The notes under the pieces were generated by a model, which made no database searches, was not told the DNA's origin, and worked only from the letters and a program-made list of their open reading frames with translations. Below, one piece after another: positions 6,569-14,752 of a stretch of DNA of 17,439 nucleotides. The translations under genes were made by a program, and so were the position numbers. Source of the DNA: CAYHZL01 sp964361075. GTDB lineage: Bacteria; Bacteroidota; Ignavibacteria; UBA10030; UBA8401. The first letter of the stretch is position 1. Each line of letters begins with the position of its first letter. The DNA lies in NCBI GenBank assembly GCA_964361075.1, contig CAYHZL010000059.1, forward strand, positions 1 to 17,439. Direction: 5' to 3'.

Positions 6569-7756
6569 TTACTTGATAATTTTTTCTTTCTGATATTTTA
6601 CTGCACCTTCATAAATTGTTGCTTGCACTTCAAACTTATCGTTCATCAAAACTAAATCAGCATCTTTACCAACAGCAAGAATGCCTTTCTGATGTTCACG
6701 TCCTAAAACTTTTGCACCATTTAACGAAGCCATACGTACGGCTGAAGTTAATGGCACTCCAACTTGCTGAACCATATTTTTTATAGCAACTTCCATGGTT
6801 AATGTGCTGCCGGCGAGCGTCGTACCATTTTCAAGATATGCACTTTTGTTTTTCACTATAATTTTTTGGTCCATAAAGTGGTAATCACCATCCGGCATTC
6901 CGCAGGCGCGAATAGCATCAGTAACTAAAATGATTCCGCCATCACCCTTAATATTGTACAGAAGTTTCATCACGATGGGATTCACATGAATTTCATCTGC
7001 AATAAGTTCAACTTTTAACTCATTACGCAACAGCGCTGCAACCATAATTCCTGCTTCACGATGGTGAAACGGCCGCATAGCATTAAACATGTGTGTAACA
7101 TGCGCAGCACCATTATCAATTGCTTTTTCAATATCATCATACAACGCCAATGTGTGACCAATTGATGGCACTACGCCGCAACTTGCTGCCGCACGAATGA
7201 CATCAATATTACCAGGAACTTCCGGGGCAATCGTCATCAATTTAATGTACCCTCTACATGCAGAATATAATTCATTCCACATATCAACATCCGGTTTCCA
7301 CAAATATTCTATTTTATGAGCGCCCTTCAGTTTCGGATTGATGAAAGGACCTTCCATGTGAATTCCCCAAATATTGGAATCAGTATGAGCATCGGCGTAA
7401 TCAGCAATACGAACCACATCTTTTTTTAGCAAATTCATTTTTTTGCTGAACAGTGATGCCAACATTCCTGTCGTTCCATGTTTGAAAAAAAAATCCGACA
7501 CAGTGTGAATAGCATTATCATCATCGTCGGCGAAACCAGCGCCACCGCCGCCATGCACAAGCAAATCTATAAAACCAGGCGTAATCATCATTCCGTGAGC
7601 ATCGTAGTATGGAATTTTCGCAGGCACATGCACATCGTGATGTTTGCCCAATCCCGATATTTTTTTATTATCAATAATGATGGTCCCCTGTTCAATAATT
7701 CTGAACGGAGTAATGATCTTGGCATTTTTTATTGCGTACGTTTTCGTAGTATCCAT
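6569..7756 (-). CDS. nagA: N-acetylglucosamine-6-phosphate deacetylase
   Basis: A 395-residue amidohydrolase-fold enzyme that removes acetate from GlcNAc-6-phosphate, the committed step of amino-sugar use and cell-wall sugar recycling. Visible motifs are TPGFIDLLVHGGGGAGF (59-75), HMEGPFINPKLKGAH (133-147, metal ligand E135), GHT (H201), THMFNAMRPFHHR (221-233, H222) and the catalytic aspartate in VTDA (D280). The ATG overlaps the last base of the rpe stop codon (TAATG), so translation is probably coupled. It is the final gene of the long xseA-to-nagA series and is followed by a strong terminator. NagB and a sugar transporter are not in the window, so the deacetylase may serve recycling rather than a dedicated import system; that is inference. 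Confidence 0.95.
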   Translation of the reverse strand: MDTTKTYAIKNAKIITPFRIIEQGTIIIDNKKISGLGKHHDVHVPAKIPYYDAHGMMITPGFIDLLVHGGGGAGFADDDDNAIHTVSDFFFKHGTTGMLASLFSKKMNLLKKDVVRIADYADAHTDSNIWGIHMEGPFINPKLKGAHKIEYLWKPDVDMWNELYSACRGYIKLMTIAPEVPGNIDVIRAAASCGVVPSIGHTLALYDDIEKAIDNGAAHVTHMFNAMRPFHHREAGIMVAALLRNELKVELIADEIHVNPIVMKLLYNIKGDGGIILVTDAIRACGMPDGDYHFMDQKIIVKNKSAYLENGTTLAGSTLTMEVAIKNMVQQVGVPLTSAVRMASLNGAKVLGREHQKGILAVGKDADLVLMNDKFEVQATIYEGAVKYQKEKIIK

Positions 7757-8439
7757 TATTTTTCGTTTGGTATTATTTGTTTGGTTAATTCTAAAAAAGT
7801 TTCTTTGCTGTTGTTAGAATTAAATATTGCATTGCCTGCAACAATAATATTTGCACCGGCTTGAGTTACCGAAGAAATATTCGTTGCGTCAATTCCACCA
7901 TCAACCTCTATGAGTGCAGTTAATTTTTCAGAACGAATATAGTCGGCTAACATAATAATTTTATCTATACTTGATCGAATAAATTTTTGCCCGCCAAATC
8001 CCGGGTTAACAGACATCACCAATACTAAATCAACAAGAGGAAGAATTTCGTAAATTGCAGACACAGGAGTTGCCGGATTCAAACTTACACCAGGACGCAT
8101 TCCCAATTCTCGAATTCGCGTAATTGTTCTATGCAGATGTTTGCATGCTTCCACATGTACTGTTAAAAATGTTGAACCGGCTTGTTGAAAATCTTCTAAG
8201 TATAAATCAGGATTTTCAATCATTAAGTGTGTGTCGAGAATGAGAGACGTACATTTTTTTATTGAGCGAATAACAGGTGCGCCAAAGCTGATGTTCGGAA
8301 CAAAATGTCCGTCCATTACATCAAGATGCAACATGACTGCGCCGGCTTGTTCAACACTGCGTATATCATTTTCAAGATTTGCAAAATTAGCCGCAAGCAA
8401 TGAAGGTGCAATTATTTTTGAATGTTGATCAATGTGCAT
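7756..8439 (-). CDS. rpe: Ribulose-phosphate 3-epimerase
   Basis: A 227-residue TIM-barrel enzyme interconverting ribulose-5-phosphate and xylulose-5-phosphate in the pentose phosphate pathway. The standard motifs are all present: APSLLAANFANLE (11-23), LHLDVMDGHFVPN (37-49, metal ligands H38 and D40), DTHLMIENP (69-77, H71), LNPATP (120-125), VMSVNPGFGGQKFI (141-154), EVDGGI (178-183, catalytic D180) and AGNAIF (201-206). It starts 2 nt after the stop of the PASTA gene and overlaps nagA by one base. The PASTA-rpe adjacency recalls the prkC-rsgA-rpe order of Firmicutes, where the kinase carries the PASTA repeats. Confidence 0.97.
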   Translation of the reverse strand: MHIDQHSKIIAPSLLAANFANLENDIRSVEQAGAVMLHLDVMDGHFVPNISFGAPVIRSIKKCTSLILDTHLMIENPDLYLEDFQQAGSTFLTVHVEACKHLHRTITRIRELGMRPGVSLNPATPVSAIYEILPLVDLVLVMSVNPGFGGQKFIRSSIDKIIMLADYIRSEKLTALIEVDGGIDATNISSVTQAGANIIVAGNAIFNSNNSKETFLELTKQIIPNEK

Positions 8440-8441
8440 AA

Positions 8442-9218
8442 TTAATTTTCAAGAGTTGATCTTTTTTTATCTATAATTTTGCTGGGTTGAACAATAAAAA
8501 GGTCAATTGTTTTTGCTGTTGTTACAATTGCTGATGGTTGTGGAGTTTGTTCAATAACAGTATTTGGTAATACATCAGCATTCACTTGATATGTGATATA
8601 ACCAACTTTTAAGCGTTTCTCTACCAATATTTTTTGCGCTTCAGCAAGTGATTTTCCTATAACATTGGGGACACTAATACTATCAATTGATTCTCCGGCA
8701 CTTACAGTTACTCCAACGTACGTTCCACGTTTAATTTTTGTGCCAGGCAAAACGCCTTGAGATATAATTGTGCCTTCAGGAAATTCTGTAGAAACTTGAT
8801 AAACAATAGTACCTTGCATTAATCCATATCTATCCAAAACAAATTTTGAATTGCGCAAAGAATTTCCTCGTAAGGAAGGCATTTCAATAGTTTGCTCTCC
8901 ACCGGATATTGTTAGATATACTCTGCGTCCATTTTTTACTATCTGAGAAGGATTTGGATTTTGTGCAACAACATACCCGATAGGATACTCTTTATCTATT
9001 CTTATATCGCTGCGCCGGGCTTCAAGATTATTTTTTTCTAATAATTGAACGGCTTCTTCTTCTTTCATGCCTACAACATTCGGAACGCTAAAAGTACCGC
9101 CTTTATTCACATACCAAGGCATGAACAATGAATCAAAGATAAAAATAAAGACAACAAGTCCGCCGAAAGAAAGATAAAATAATTTTGCTGCTCTGGAAAA
9201 AAAAATGGAGTTTTTCAT
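8442..9218 (-). CDS. Membrane-anchored protein with three PASTA domains
   Basis: A 258-residue bitopic protein. Residues 12-34 form one membrane segment after a short positively charged N-terminus. Then come three PASTA repeats at about 42-107, 110-175 and 180-245, each opening with the typical (V/M)P(N/S)(V/L)(I/V/R)G turn: VPNVVG, MPSLRG and VPNVIG. A short charged tail follows. PASTA domains bind muropeptides or the glycan strand, so the protein probably sits in the inner membrane with the repeats in the periplasm. There is no kinase or transpeptidase domain, unlike PknB/PrkC or PBP2x. It lies between a beta-lactamase-like gene and rpe/nagA in one operon, which supports a cell-envelope role. 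No Shine-Dalgarno is obvious; the ATG chosen is the one giving the usual N-terminus. Confidence 0.88.
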   Translation of the reverse strand: MKNSIFFSRAAKLFYLSFGGLVVFIFIFDSLFMPWYVNKGGTFSVPNVVGMKEEEAVQLLEKNNLEARRSDIRIDKEYPIGYVVAQNPNPSQIVKNGRRVYLTISGGEQTIEMPSLRGNSLRNSKFVLDRYGLMQGTIVYQVSTEFPEGTIISQGVLPGTKIKRGTYVGVTVSAGESIDSISVPNVIGKSLAEAQKILVEKRLKVGYITYQVNADVLPNTVIEQTPQPSAIVTTAKTIDLFIVQPSKIIDKKRSTLEN

Positions 9219-9240
9219 TGTAAGCTATAGCTCGCGTCAT

Positions 9241-10128
9241 CTAATGTATTTCGTATTCATAAATTAATTTGGAAATTTCTGCTATCGTAGCAATTCCTTC
9301 CTTTGCTGAAGATAAATTTTTAGAAAGAACTACGAGCACATATTTTCTTCCATCGGGCAACACAATAATTCCCGAATCATGTTGCACGCCGGTAATAGAA
9401 CCGGTTTTATGAGCGACGCGAACATCTTTTGGTAAGAGTGCCGGTAGCATATCATTAAATTGTTGTTGAAATAATATCTGCATCATTTCGTCTGAAGCCT
9501 TCTCGCTCACTGCTGTTTTCTTTGCAAGGTGCTCGAACAGTAACATCAAATCATACGCAGTAGTTGTATTATTTTTGCCGGCTTGAAATGCTTTGCTATC
9601 TTCCACACCACGCAATACTTGAATATCTTTTGCACCCATCAAACGCATTGTTGCTAAAATATTTTTTGCTGTAACTTTTTCGATCAAAATATTTGTTGCA
9701 AAATTACTGCTCACCGTTATCATCGAAATGATCAATTCACTGATTGATATTTTTTTTCCTATCGAACTATACAAGTGATCATCACTATCGCTGGCAATTT
9801 CCAATGAATACATACTGCTATCCATAATGCTTGTAAATTTATTGACAACAGTAAGCGAATCATTGAGCGACAATAATTTTTGCTCTGTCTGACGAAACAC
9901 TTCGATCATTACGGGAGTTTTCATTGTACTTGCCGCATGAAATTGTTCTTTTGCGTTCATTAAAAGTTGTTCATGCGTTTGCATATCTGTAAAAGCTACT
10001 GCAAAAGTTCCGTGTTGTGTTTGTAGAAGTGCTGTAATCTTTGCTTCAAGATTTTGCAATGTGTTTGTCTCTTTTTGCATTCCTACGGAAATATGTATTA
10101 CTAAAAAAAGGAGAAGTAATGTTTTCAT
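9241..10128 (-). CDS. Class A beta-lactamase-like serine hydrolase, exported
   Basis: A 295-residue protein of the serine beta-lactamase/transpeptidase fold, starting at the ATG at 10128. This start gives a clean signal peptide (MKTLLLLFLVIHISVG) and has AGAGG three bases upstream. A longer frame beginning at 10212 overlaps the previous gene and adds only a basic tail. Catalytic motifs are STMK (67-70, nucleophile S67), SSN (140-142) in place of SDN, a VED segment with E176 at the omega-loop position, and HKTG (240-243). The usual omega-loop ExxLN is replaced by EDSKA, so the deacylation machinery is not canonical. Such proteins in Bacteroidota-type genomes may be beta-lactamases or peptidoglycan-acting hydrolases. 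It sits between an oxidoreductase and the PASTA gene. Fold is secure; antibiotic hydrolysis is not shown. Confidence 0.85.
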   Translation of the reverse strand: MKTLLLLFLVIHISVGMQKETNTLQNLEAKITALLQTQHGTFAVAFTDMQTHEQLLMNAKEQFHAASTMKTPVMIEVFRQTEQKLLSLNDSLTVVNKFTSIMDSSMYSLEIASDSDDHLYSSIGKKISISELIISMITVSSNFATNILIEKVTAKNILATMRLMGAKDIQVLRGVEDSKAFQAGKNNTTTAYDLMLLFEHLAKKTAVSEKASDEMMQILFQQQFNDMLPALLPKDVRVAHKTGSITGVQHDSGIIVLPDGRKYVLVVLSKNLSSAKEGIATIAEISKLIYEYEIH

Positions 10129-10156
10129 CAGCCTCTGTGTCTTAAATAAAAATATT

Positions 10157-11182
10157 TTATTTAAGATAAATTTCTTTCTTCTTCTGTGCAGATTTGTAAA
10201 TCGCTTCAACAATTTTCATACGTTGTAATGCTTCATGTGCGGTAGAAATGAGCGGGTACAATCCACGAACCGCTCCGACAAAATGCTTCAATTCATTTTC
10301 GTAGGAACGTTTGAGCAGATTATCATTTGTATCAATTTTGCTCGGAGTTACATTCACGACGTTCCCGTGCATTTGTTTATGTATTTTCAACGGATTGATT
10401 TTTCCGCTTCCGGCTTCTCCATAAATATTACAGTACTGCAATTCGTTTTCAATCTGGAATGTCCAACTGACTTCAATGGTAACTGTTGCACCGCTTTTTG
10501 TCGAAAGAAAAATTGCCGACGAATCTTCTACGCCGGGAGATACATGAGAATAATTTGCTGCATTCACGCGCGTAATTTCCGGGTAGCCCATCATCCACAA
10601 TCCTAAATCGAGCATCACAATACCGAGATCAAGAACAACGCCGCCGCCGGAAATAGCTTTTTGAGCAATCCAATTATTTTCCGTAACAGGTTTTCTCAAC
10701 CAACCGGATTTCACATAAAATATTTTACCAAGTTCATTGTTTTCTATAAAGCTGCGCAACATCATTGTATCAGGACGAAAACGATGGTTCATGCCTACCA
10801 TTAATTTTCTTTTTGTTTTTTTTGCAACATCGACAATTGCAAGAGCTTCATCGTATTTTCGTGCAACAGGTTTTTCTACAAAGACATCACATTTAGATTC
10901 CATCCCTGCAATTGCAACTTCTTTATGCATATCGGTCGGCGTACAAATATCAATTGCATCTAATTCTTCCGAGAGCAGCATTTCATTGTAATCCGCATAG
11001 TATCGTTTGATGCCATATTTTTCCGCAATTGCGCGCGCTCTTGCTTTATCTTTATCGCACACACATGCAATTTCAACATCGGGTAATTTTAATAAAATCG
11101 GTACATGAAATACTTGCGCTATCCAGCCAAGTCCAACAATGCCAATTCGAATTTTTTCTTTGTTTGATTTTGTTGATTCCAT
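10157..11182 (-). CDS. Gfo/Idh/MocA-family NAD(P)-dependent oxidoreductase
   Basis: A 341-residue cytoplasmic oxidoreductase. The N-terminal Rossmann fold starts with RIGIVGLGWIAQVFHVPIL (12-30) and contains the family signature EKP (103-105). The C-terminal alpha/beta domain begins near MNHRFRPD (131-138). The family oxidises or reduces sugars, inositols and related polyols; the substrate cannot be read here. Its ATG overlaps the dxs stop by one base (TAATG), and a beta-lactamase-like gene starts 28 nt after its stop. It therefore appears to be co-translated with dxs and co-transcribed with envelope genes. A role in modifying an amino sugar or cell-wall precursor would fit nagA and PASTA downstream, but this is inference only. 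Confidence 0.9.
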   Translation of the reverse strand: MESTKSNKEKIRIGIVGLGWIAQVFHVPILLKLPDVEIACVCDKDKARARAIAEKYGIKRYYADYNEMLLSEELDAIDICTPTDMHKEVAIAGMESKCDVFVEKPVARKYDEALAIVDVAKKTKRKLMVGMNHRFRPDTMMLRSFIENNELGKIFYVKSGWLRKPVTENNWIAQKAISGGGVVLDLGIVMLDLGLWMMGYPEITRVNAANYSHVSPGVEDSSAIFLSTKSGATVTIEVSWTFQIENELQYCNIYGEAGSGKINPLKIHKQMHGNVVNVTPSKIDTNDNLLKRSYENELKHFVGAVRGLYPLISTAHEALQRMKIVEAIYKSAQKKKEIYLK

Positions 11183-13122
11183 TATTGCGCCTGTCGTTCA
11201 ACTTTATTTTTTTGTGATGGATTTGATACACAAAATTCTTTTGTTACTGCCGCAATGCCTGTGGCATCTAATTTTACAATCTTGTGAAGTTCTTCGGGAG
11301 TGCCATGTTCAACAAAATAATCCGGCAAACCATGAACCTTCACATGAACATGCGAAACACCGGTTGCTGCAAAATGTTCTAACACGCCTGAACCGAAACC
11401 TCCTTCAGTACTGTTTTCTTCGACAGTAATGATTCGATCAAATCGTTGTGCAATCGAATCTAATATTTTCTTATCAAGAGGTTTTATAAAACGCATATTA
11501 ATAACTTCGGCAAGAATACCATCTTTCTCTAAAAGATCGGCAGCTATCAACGAATTGTGTACCATTGATCCAACAGCAAGAATCGCAACATCATTTCCCG
11601 TACGGATAGTTTCACCTGTTGCAATTTCAATTTTTCTAAATCCTTCGTGAAGAGGAACGCCGAGTGAATTGCCACGCGGATAACGAAGTGCAATCGGTCC
11701 GCCGCGATATTCAATAGCAGTAAATAACATGTCGCGCAATTCCGATTCATCCTTCGGCGCCATGATTACCATATTTGGAATGCAGCGAAGAAATGACAAA
11801 TCTAACGCACCGTGATGTGTCGGTCCATCCGCTCCGACTACACCGGCGCGATCCATTACAAAAACAACATGAAGATTTTGCAATGTAACATCATGAATGA
11901 TTTGATCGTATGCGCGTTGTAAAAATGTCGAGTAGATGGCGACGACAGGAATATATCCTTCGGTAGCCATGCCTGCTGCAAACGTAACACCATGTTGTTC
12001 TGCTATGCCAACATCAAAAAATTTTTCGGGCATAGCTTCCTGTAAAATATCCAAGCCTGTTCCGTCCGGCATCGCAGCAGTAATGCCGACAACTTTAGGA
12101 TTGTGTTTGCAAATTTCGACTAATGCATTTCCAAAAATTTTGGTGTACGAAACCGGCGCAGAAGATTTAGGCGAGACACCTGTATCTTTATTGAATGGTG
12201 TAACACCGTGAAGACGCGTTACATCTTTTTCTGCAGGACTATATCCTTTTCCCTTTTCAGTAGTAACATGAATAAGTATCGGTCCTTTTAAATCGCGCAC
12301 GTGTTTGAAAATTTCTACCAGCTTCACAATATTGTGACCGTTAAATGGACCAAAGTATCGGAAGCCGAGCGCCTCAAACATCATTCCCGGTGTAACGACG
12401 GCTTTAATTCCTTTTTCAAACTGATGTGCAACAACACGCAGCCGATCACCAAACGTATCCAGCTTACCGGTGAGTTCCCACACGTTCGCCTTAAATTTAT
12501 TATATGTCGGATGTGTGAGTGCTTCAGAAAAATAATTATGGAATGACCACAACCTTGGCTGAATAGATGACAACGAAACCATTTGATTATCATTCAACAC
12601 AACAATCAAATCTTTTTTTAATAAGCCGGCATTATTCATCGCTTCATACGCCATACCGCCCGTCATCGAACCATCACCGACAATTGCTACAGTCTTAAAA
12701 TCTTCTTTTGCTAAATCACGCGCAGCAGCAATTCCGAGCGCTGCGGAAATTGCAGTGTTGGCATGCCCCGCACCGAACGTATCGTACTTGCTTTCATCTC
12801 TTTTAAGAAAGCCGCTCAATCCGTTAAGCTGGCGAATTGTATGAAAGCGATCTTTTCTTCCTGTTAAAATTTTATGCGGATATGCTTGATGACCTGTATC
12901 CCACACAAGTTTATCTTTTGGTGTGTTGAACACGTAATGAAGCGCAACGGTTAATTCAACCGTTCCTAATCCGGCACCAAGATGTCCGCCTGTTTTAGAA
13001 ACCGAATCAACTAAAAATTCACGAACTTCGGCACACACCGTACGAAGATTTTGTACTTCGAGTTTTCGAAGATCTTTCGGTTCGTTTATAGAATCTAAAA
13101 ATTTTTTATTCTGTTCGTGCAT
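11182..13122 (-). CDS. dxs: 1-Deoxy-D-xylulose-5-phosphate synthase
   Basis: A 646-residue thiamine-diphosphate enzyme that condenses pyruvate with glyceraldehyde-3-phosphate, the first step of the MEP isoprenoid pathway. Landmarks are GHQAYPHKILTGR (77-89, H78), GDGSMTGGMAYEAMNNAG (149-166) as the ThDP-binding GDG...N motif, the catalytic glutamate in GIAEQHG (E375), DRAGVVGADGPTHHGALD near 430, and EENSTEGGFGSG in the C-terminal domain. The C-terminus carries a short extra polar tail. It lies downstream of xseA-xseB, recalling the xseB-ispA-dxs arrangement of E. coli, but ispA is missing here. A hairpin array fills the 144 bp between xseB and dxs. The next gene overlaps its stop codon. No strong Shine-Dalgarno is visible. 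Confidence 0.97.
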   Translation of the reverse strand: MHEQNKKFLDSINEPKDLRKLEVQNLRTVCAEVREFLVDSVSKTGGHLGAGLGTVELTVALHYVFNTPKDKLVWDTGHQAYPHKILTGRKDRFHTIRQLNGLSGFLKRDESKYDTFGAGHANTAISAALGIAAARDLAKEDFKTVAIVGDGSMTGGMAYEAMNNAGLLKKDLIVVLNDNQMVSLSSIQPRLWSFHNYFSEALTHPTYNKFKANVWELTGKLDTFGDRLRVVAHQFEKGIKAVVTPGMMFEALGFRYFGPFNGHNIVKLVEIFKHVRDLKGPILIHVTTEKGKGYSPAEKDVTRLHGVTPFNKDTGVSPKSSAPVSYTKIFGNALVEICKHNPKVVGITAAMPDGTGLDILQEAMPEKFFDVGIAEQHGVTFAAGMATEGYIPVVAIYSTFLQRAYDQIIHDVTLQNLHVVFVMDRAGVVGADGPTHHGALDLSFLRCIPNMVIMAPKDESELRDMLFTAIEYRGGPIALRYPRGNSLGVPLHEGFRKIEIATGETIRTGNDVAILAVGSMVHNSLIAADLLEKDGILAEVINMRFIKPLDKKILDSIAQRFDRIITVEENSTEGGFGSGVLEHFAATGVSHVHVKVHGLPDYFVEHGTPEELHKIVKLDATGIAAVTKEFCVSNPSQKNKVERQAQ

Positions 13123-13150
13123 TATTTATTCACTATCGTGTTTAATACCC

Positions 13151-13264
13151 CGACGCTTGCGTCGTGATGTCATTCCCGCGTGCTTTTGGCGGGAATCTAT
13201 GCTATGGATGCCCGACAGAAACATTCGGGCATGACGAAGATACCCCGCTGCTTGCGGCGGGGTA
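13151..13264. repeat. REP-like hairpin array II
   Basis: Four GC-rich inverted repeats fill the xseB-dxs gap: CGACGC-TT-GCGTCG (13151-13164), ATTCCCGC/GCGGGAAT with a 9-nt loop (13172-13196), ATGCCCGA/TCGGGCAT with a 9-nt loop (13208-13232) and TACCCCGC/GCGGGGTA with an 8-nt loop (13241-13264). Units are related to those at 3586-3725; where the arms differ, both sides change together. The array ends 2 bp from the xseB stop codon, so it would be part of an xseAB-dxs transcript and could act on its stability or termination. Confidence 0.85.
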
Positions 13265-13266
13265 CT

Positions 13267-13503
13267 TCATTTGTTGTAGTCTGTTAATTCGAATGTCCCA
13301 TTAATCGTTTTCGTGAGCTGCTTAATTTTCACTTCCGCCTTCGATAAAGTTTCCATGCACTCTTTTGAAAGTGTAATTCCTTCTTCATACAATGCAATTG
13401 ATTCCTCAAGCGGTACATCACCTTGCTCTAAGGTAGAAACAATTTTTTCCAACTTTGATAACGATTGTTCAAACGAACGTTTCCCGGAATCTTTTTTAGT
13501 CAT
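13267..13503 (-). CDS. xseB: Exodeoxyribonuclease VII small subunit
   Basis: A 78-residue protein with the typical XseB pattern SFEQSLSKLEKIVSTLEQG (10-28), VPLEESIALYEEG (31-43) and a coiled-coil helix ending in KIKQL. Several XseB chains bind one XseA chain to form exonuclease VII, which degrades single-stranded DNA from both ends during repair. Its ATG overlaps the xseA stop by four bases (ATGA), a sign of translational coupling suited to subunits of one complex. A hairpin array starts 2 bp past its stop codon. Short length is normal for the family. Confidence 0.95.
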   Translation of the reverse strand: MTKKDSGKRSFEQSLSKLEKIVSTLEQGDVPLEESIALYEEGITLSKECMETLSKAEVKIKQLTKTINGTFELTDYNK

Positions 13504-14702
13504 TGTGTTTTCTTTGTAGTTGAAAATACAGTTGTCTGTGCAACGCCATCATACATTTCAATTGCCAGTTCATCTTCTTTTGAAAGTTTTTCAATTGAAG
13601 AAATAATATTTTTTCCTTTTCGAACAATCGAATAACCGCGCTTTAATGCCGCCGCAGGATTTACGGATTGCATACGATGGTGCAACGATTGAGTTTTTTG
13701 ATGAACGAATGAAATTCTATGAGTCATTATTTGCAGAAGCCGTCGGTCAAGTTCATCAACTTGTTGATTGCTTTGTTGTAACGTATTTAAAGGAGTGTTA
13801 AATGCGTAACTATTGACGAGACTTTTGATATTATCGATATGCGTTTGCACGTTTGAGGACATAACTTGTTGCATAGTATAGCAATAATTCCGAATAATTT
13901 CAACGAGCTCGTTTTTCTCCCGCACGACAAGTTCTGCTGCTGCCGAAGGCGTTGGCGCACGCAAATCTGCAACAAAATCGCTGATACTAAAATCAATTTC
14001 GTGTCCCACAGCGCTTATGATCGGAATTTTTGAAACAAATATTGCGCGCGCAACTATTTCTTCATTAAACGCCCACAAATCTTCCAGCGAGCCGCCGCCT
14101 CTTCCAACAATAATAACATCGATATTTTTTACTGCATTCAAATCGTGAATTGCTTCTGCAATTTCTTCCGCTGCACCAAGCCCCTGCACTTTTACCGGCA
14201 CGAGAATAATTTCGATTGCAGGAAATCTACGTGTAAGCACACTGATCATATCTTGTAGTGCTGCACCTGTTGGCGAAGTGATAATTCCGATGCACTGAGG
14301 AAATTCCGGCAGCGGTTTTTTATACTCTTCGTCGAATAAACCTTCCGCAAAAAGTTTTTTCTTCAATGCTTCAAATGCAAGTTGCAATTCTCCAATACCA
14401 ACCGGTTGAAGTTGAAAACAATCGAGTTGATAACTACCGCGCGGTTCGAACAGAGATATTTTTCCACGCGCAATAATTTTCATTCCGTCTGTAAGTCTGA
14501 AAAGCAACTGCGATGCTCGAGTTTTCCACATCACTGCGGAAATTTGTGCGCCTTCATCTTTTAATGTAAAATAAAAATGCCCCGATGAATGGTATTTAAA
14601 ATTCGAAACTTCACCCTGCACCCACACTTCACTGAAGCCTAATTCAAGCACTCCTTTTATTTGACGGGTAATATCGGTAACGGATAAAATTATTTTTTCC
14701 AT
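13500..14702 (-). CDS. xseA: Exodeoxyribonuclease VII large subunit
   Basis: A 400-residue catalytic subunit. The N-terminal OB-fold domain (about 1-100) includes VWVQGEVSNFKYHSSGHFYF. The catalytic domain carries CIGIITSPTGAALQDM near 140-155, GRGGGSLEDLWAFNEE near 205-220, and AVGHEIDFSISDFVADLRAP followed by TPSAAAEL. The C-terminal part is largely coiled coil (about 265-350), the region that binds XseB. The ATG at 14702 is preferred over an in-frame one at 14732, because the extra ten residues are unlike the family and a Bacteroidota-type -7 box occupies the space between the two starts. No Shine-Dalgarno is present. It heads a chain of eight tightly spaced genes and overlaps xseB. Confidence 0.96.
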   Translation of the reverse strand: MEKIILSVTDITRQIKGVLELGFSEVWVQGEVSNFKYHSSGHFYFTLKDEGAQISAVMWKTRASQLLFRLTDGMKIIARGKISLFEPRGSYQLDCFQLQPVGIGELQLAFEALKKKLFAEGLFDEEYKKPLPEFPQCIGIITSPTGAALQDMISVLTRRFPAIEIILVPVKVQGLGAAEEIAEAIHDLNAVKNIDVIIVGRGGGSLEDLWAFNEEIVARAIFVSKIPIISAVGHEIDFSISDFVADLRAPTPSAAAELVVREKNELVEIIRNYCYTMQQVMSSNVQTHIDNIKSLVNSYAFNTPLNTLQQSNQQVDELDRRLLQIMTHRISFVHQKTQSLHHRMQSVNPAAALKRGYSIVRKGKNIISSIEKLSKEDELAIEMYDGVAQTTVFSTTKKTQ

Positions 14703-14705
14703 ATA

Positions 14706-14736
14706 GAAATATACTTGTAATTGAATTAACAAACAA
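14706..14736 (-). promoter_or_regulatory. Candidate Bacteroidota-type promoter of the xseA operon
   Basis: TTG (14734-14736) and TATATTTC (14706-14713), read on the minus strand, are 20 nt apart, the same spacing as the candidate in front of the membrane-protein gene at 758-788. The -7 box ends 3 nt before the ATG, so the transcript would be leaderless or nearly so. The last base of the -7 box deviates from TAnnTTTG. Confidence 0.4.
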
Positions 14737-14752
14737 AAATTTCAAGTAGTGT

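Noticed and set aside
10129..10212. A longer start for the beta-lactamase-like gene
   Set aside because: It would overlap the oxidoreductase gene and place a basic stretch before an otherwise clean signal peptide.
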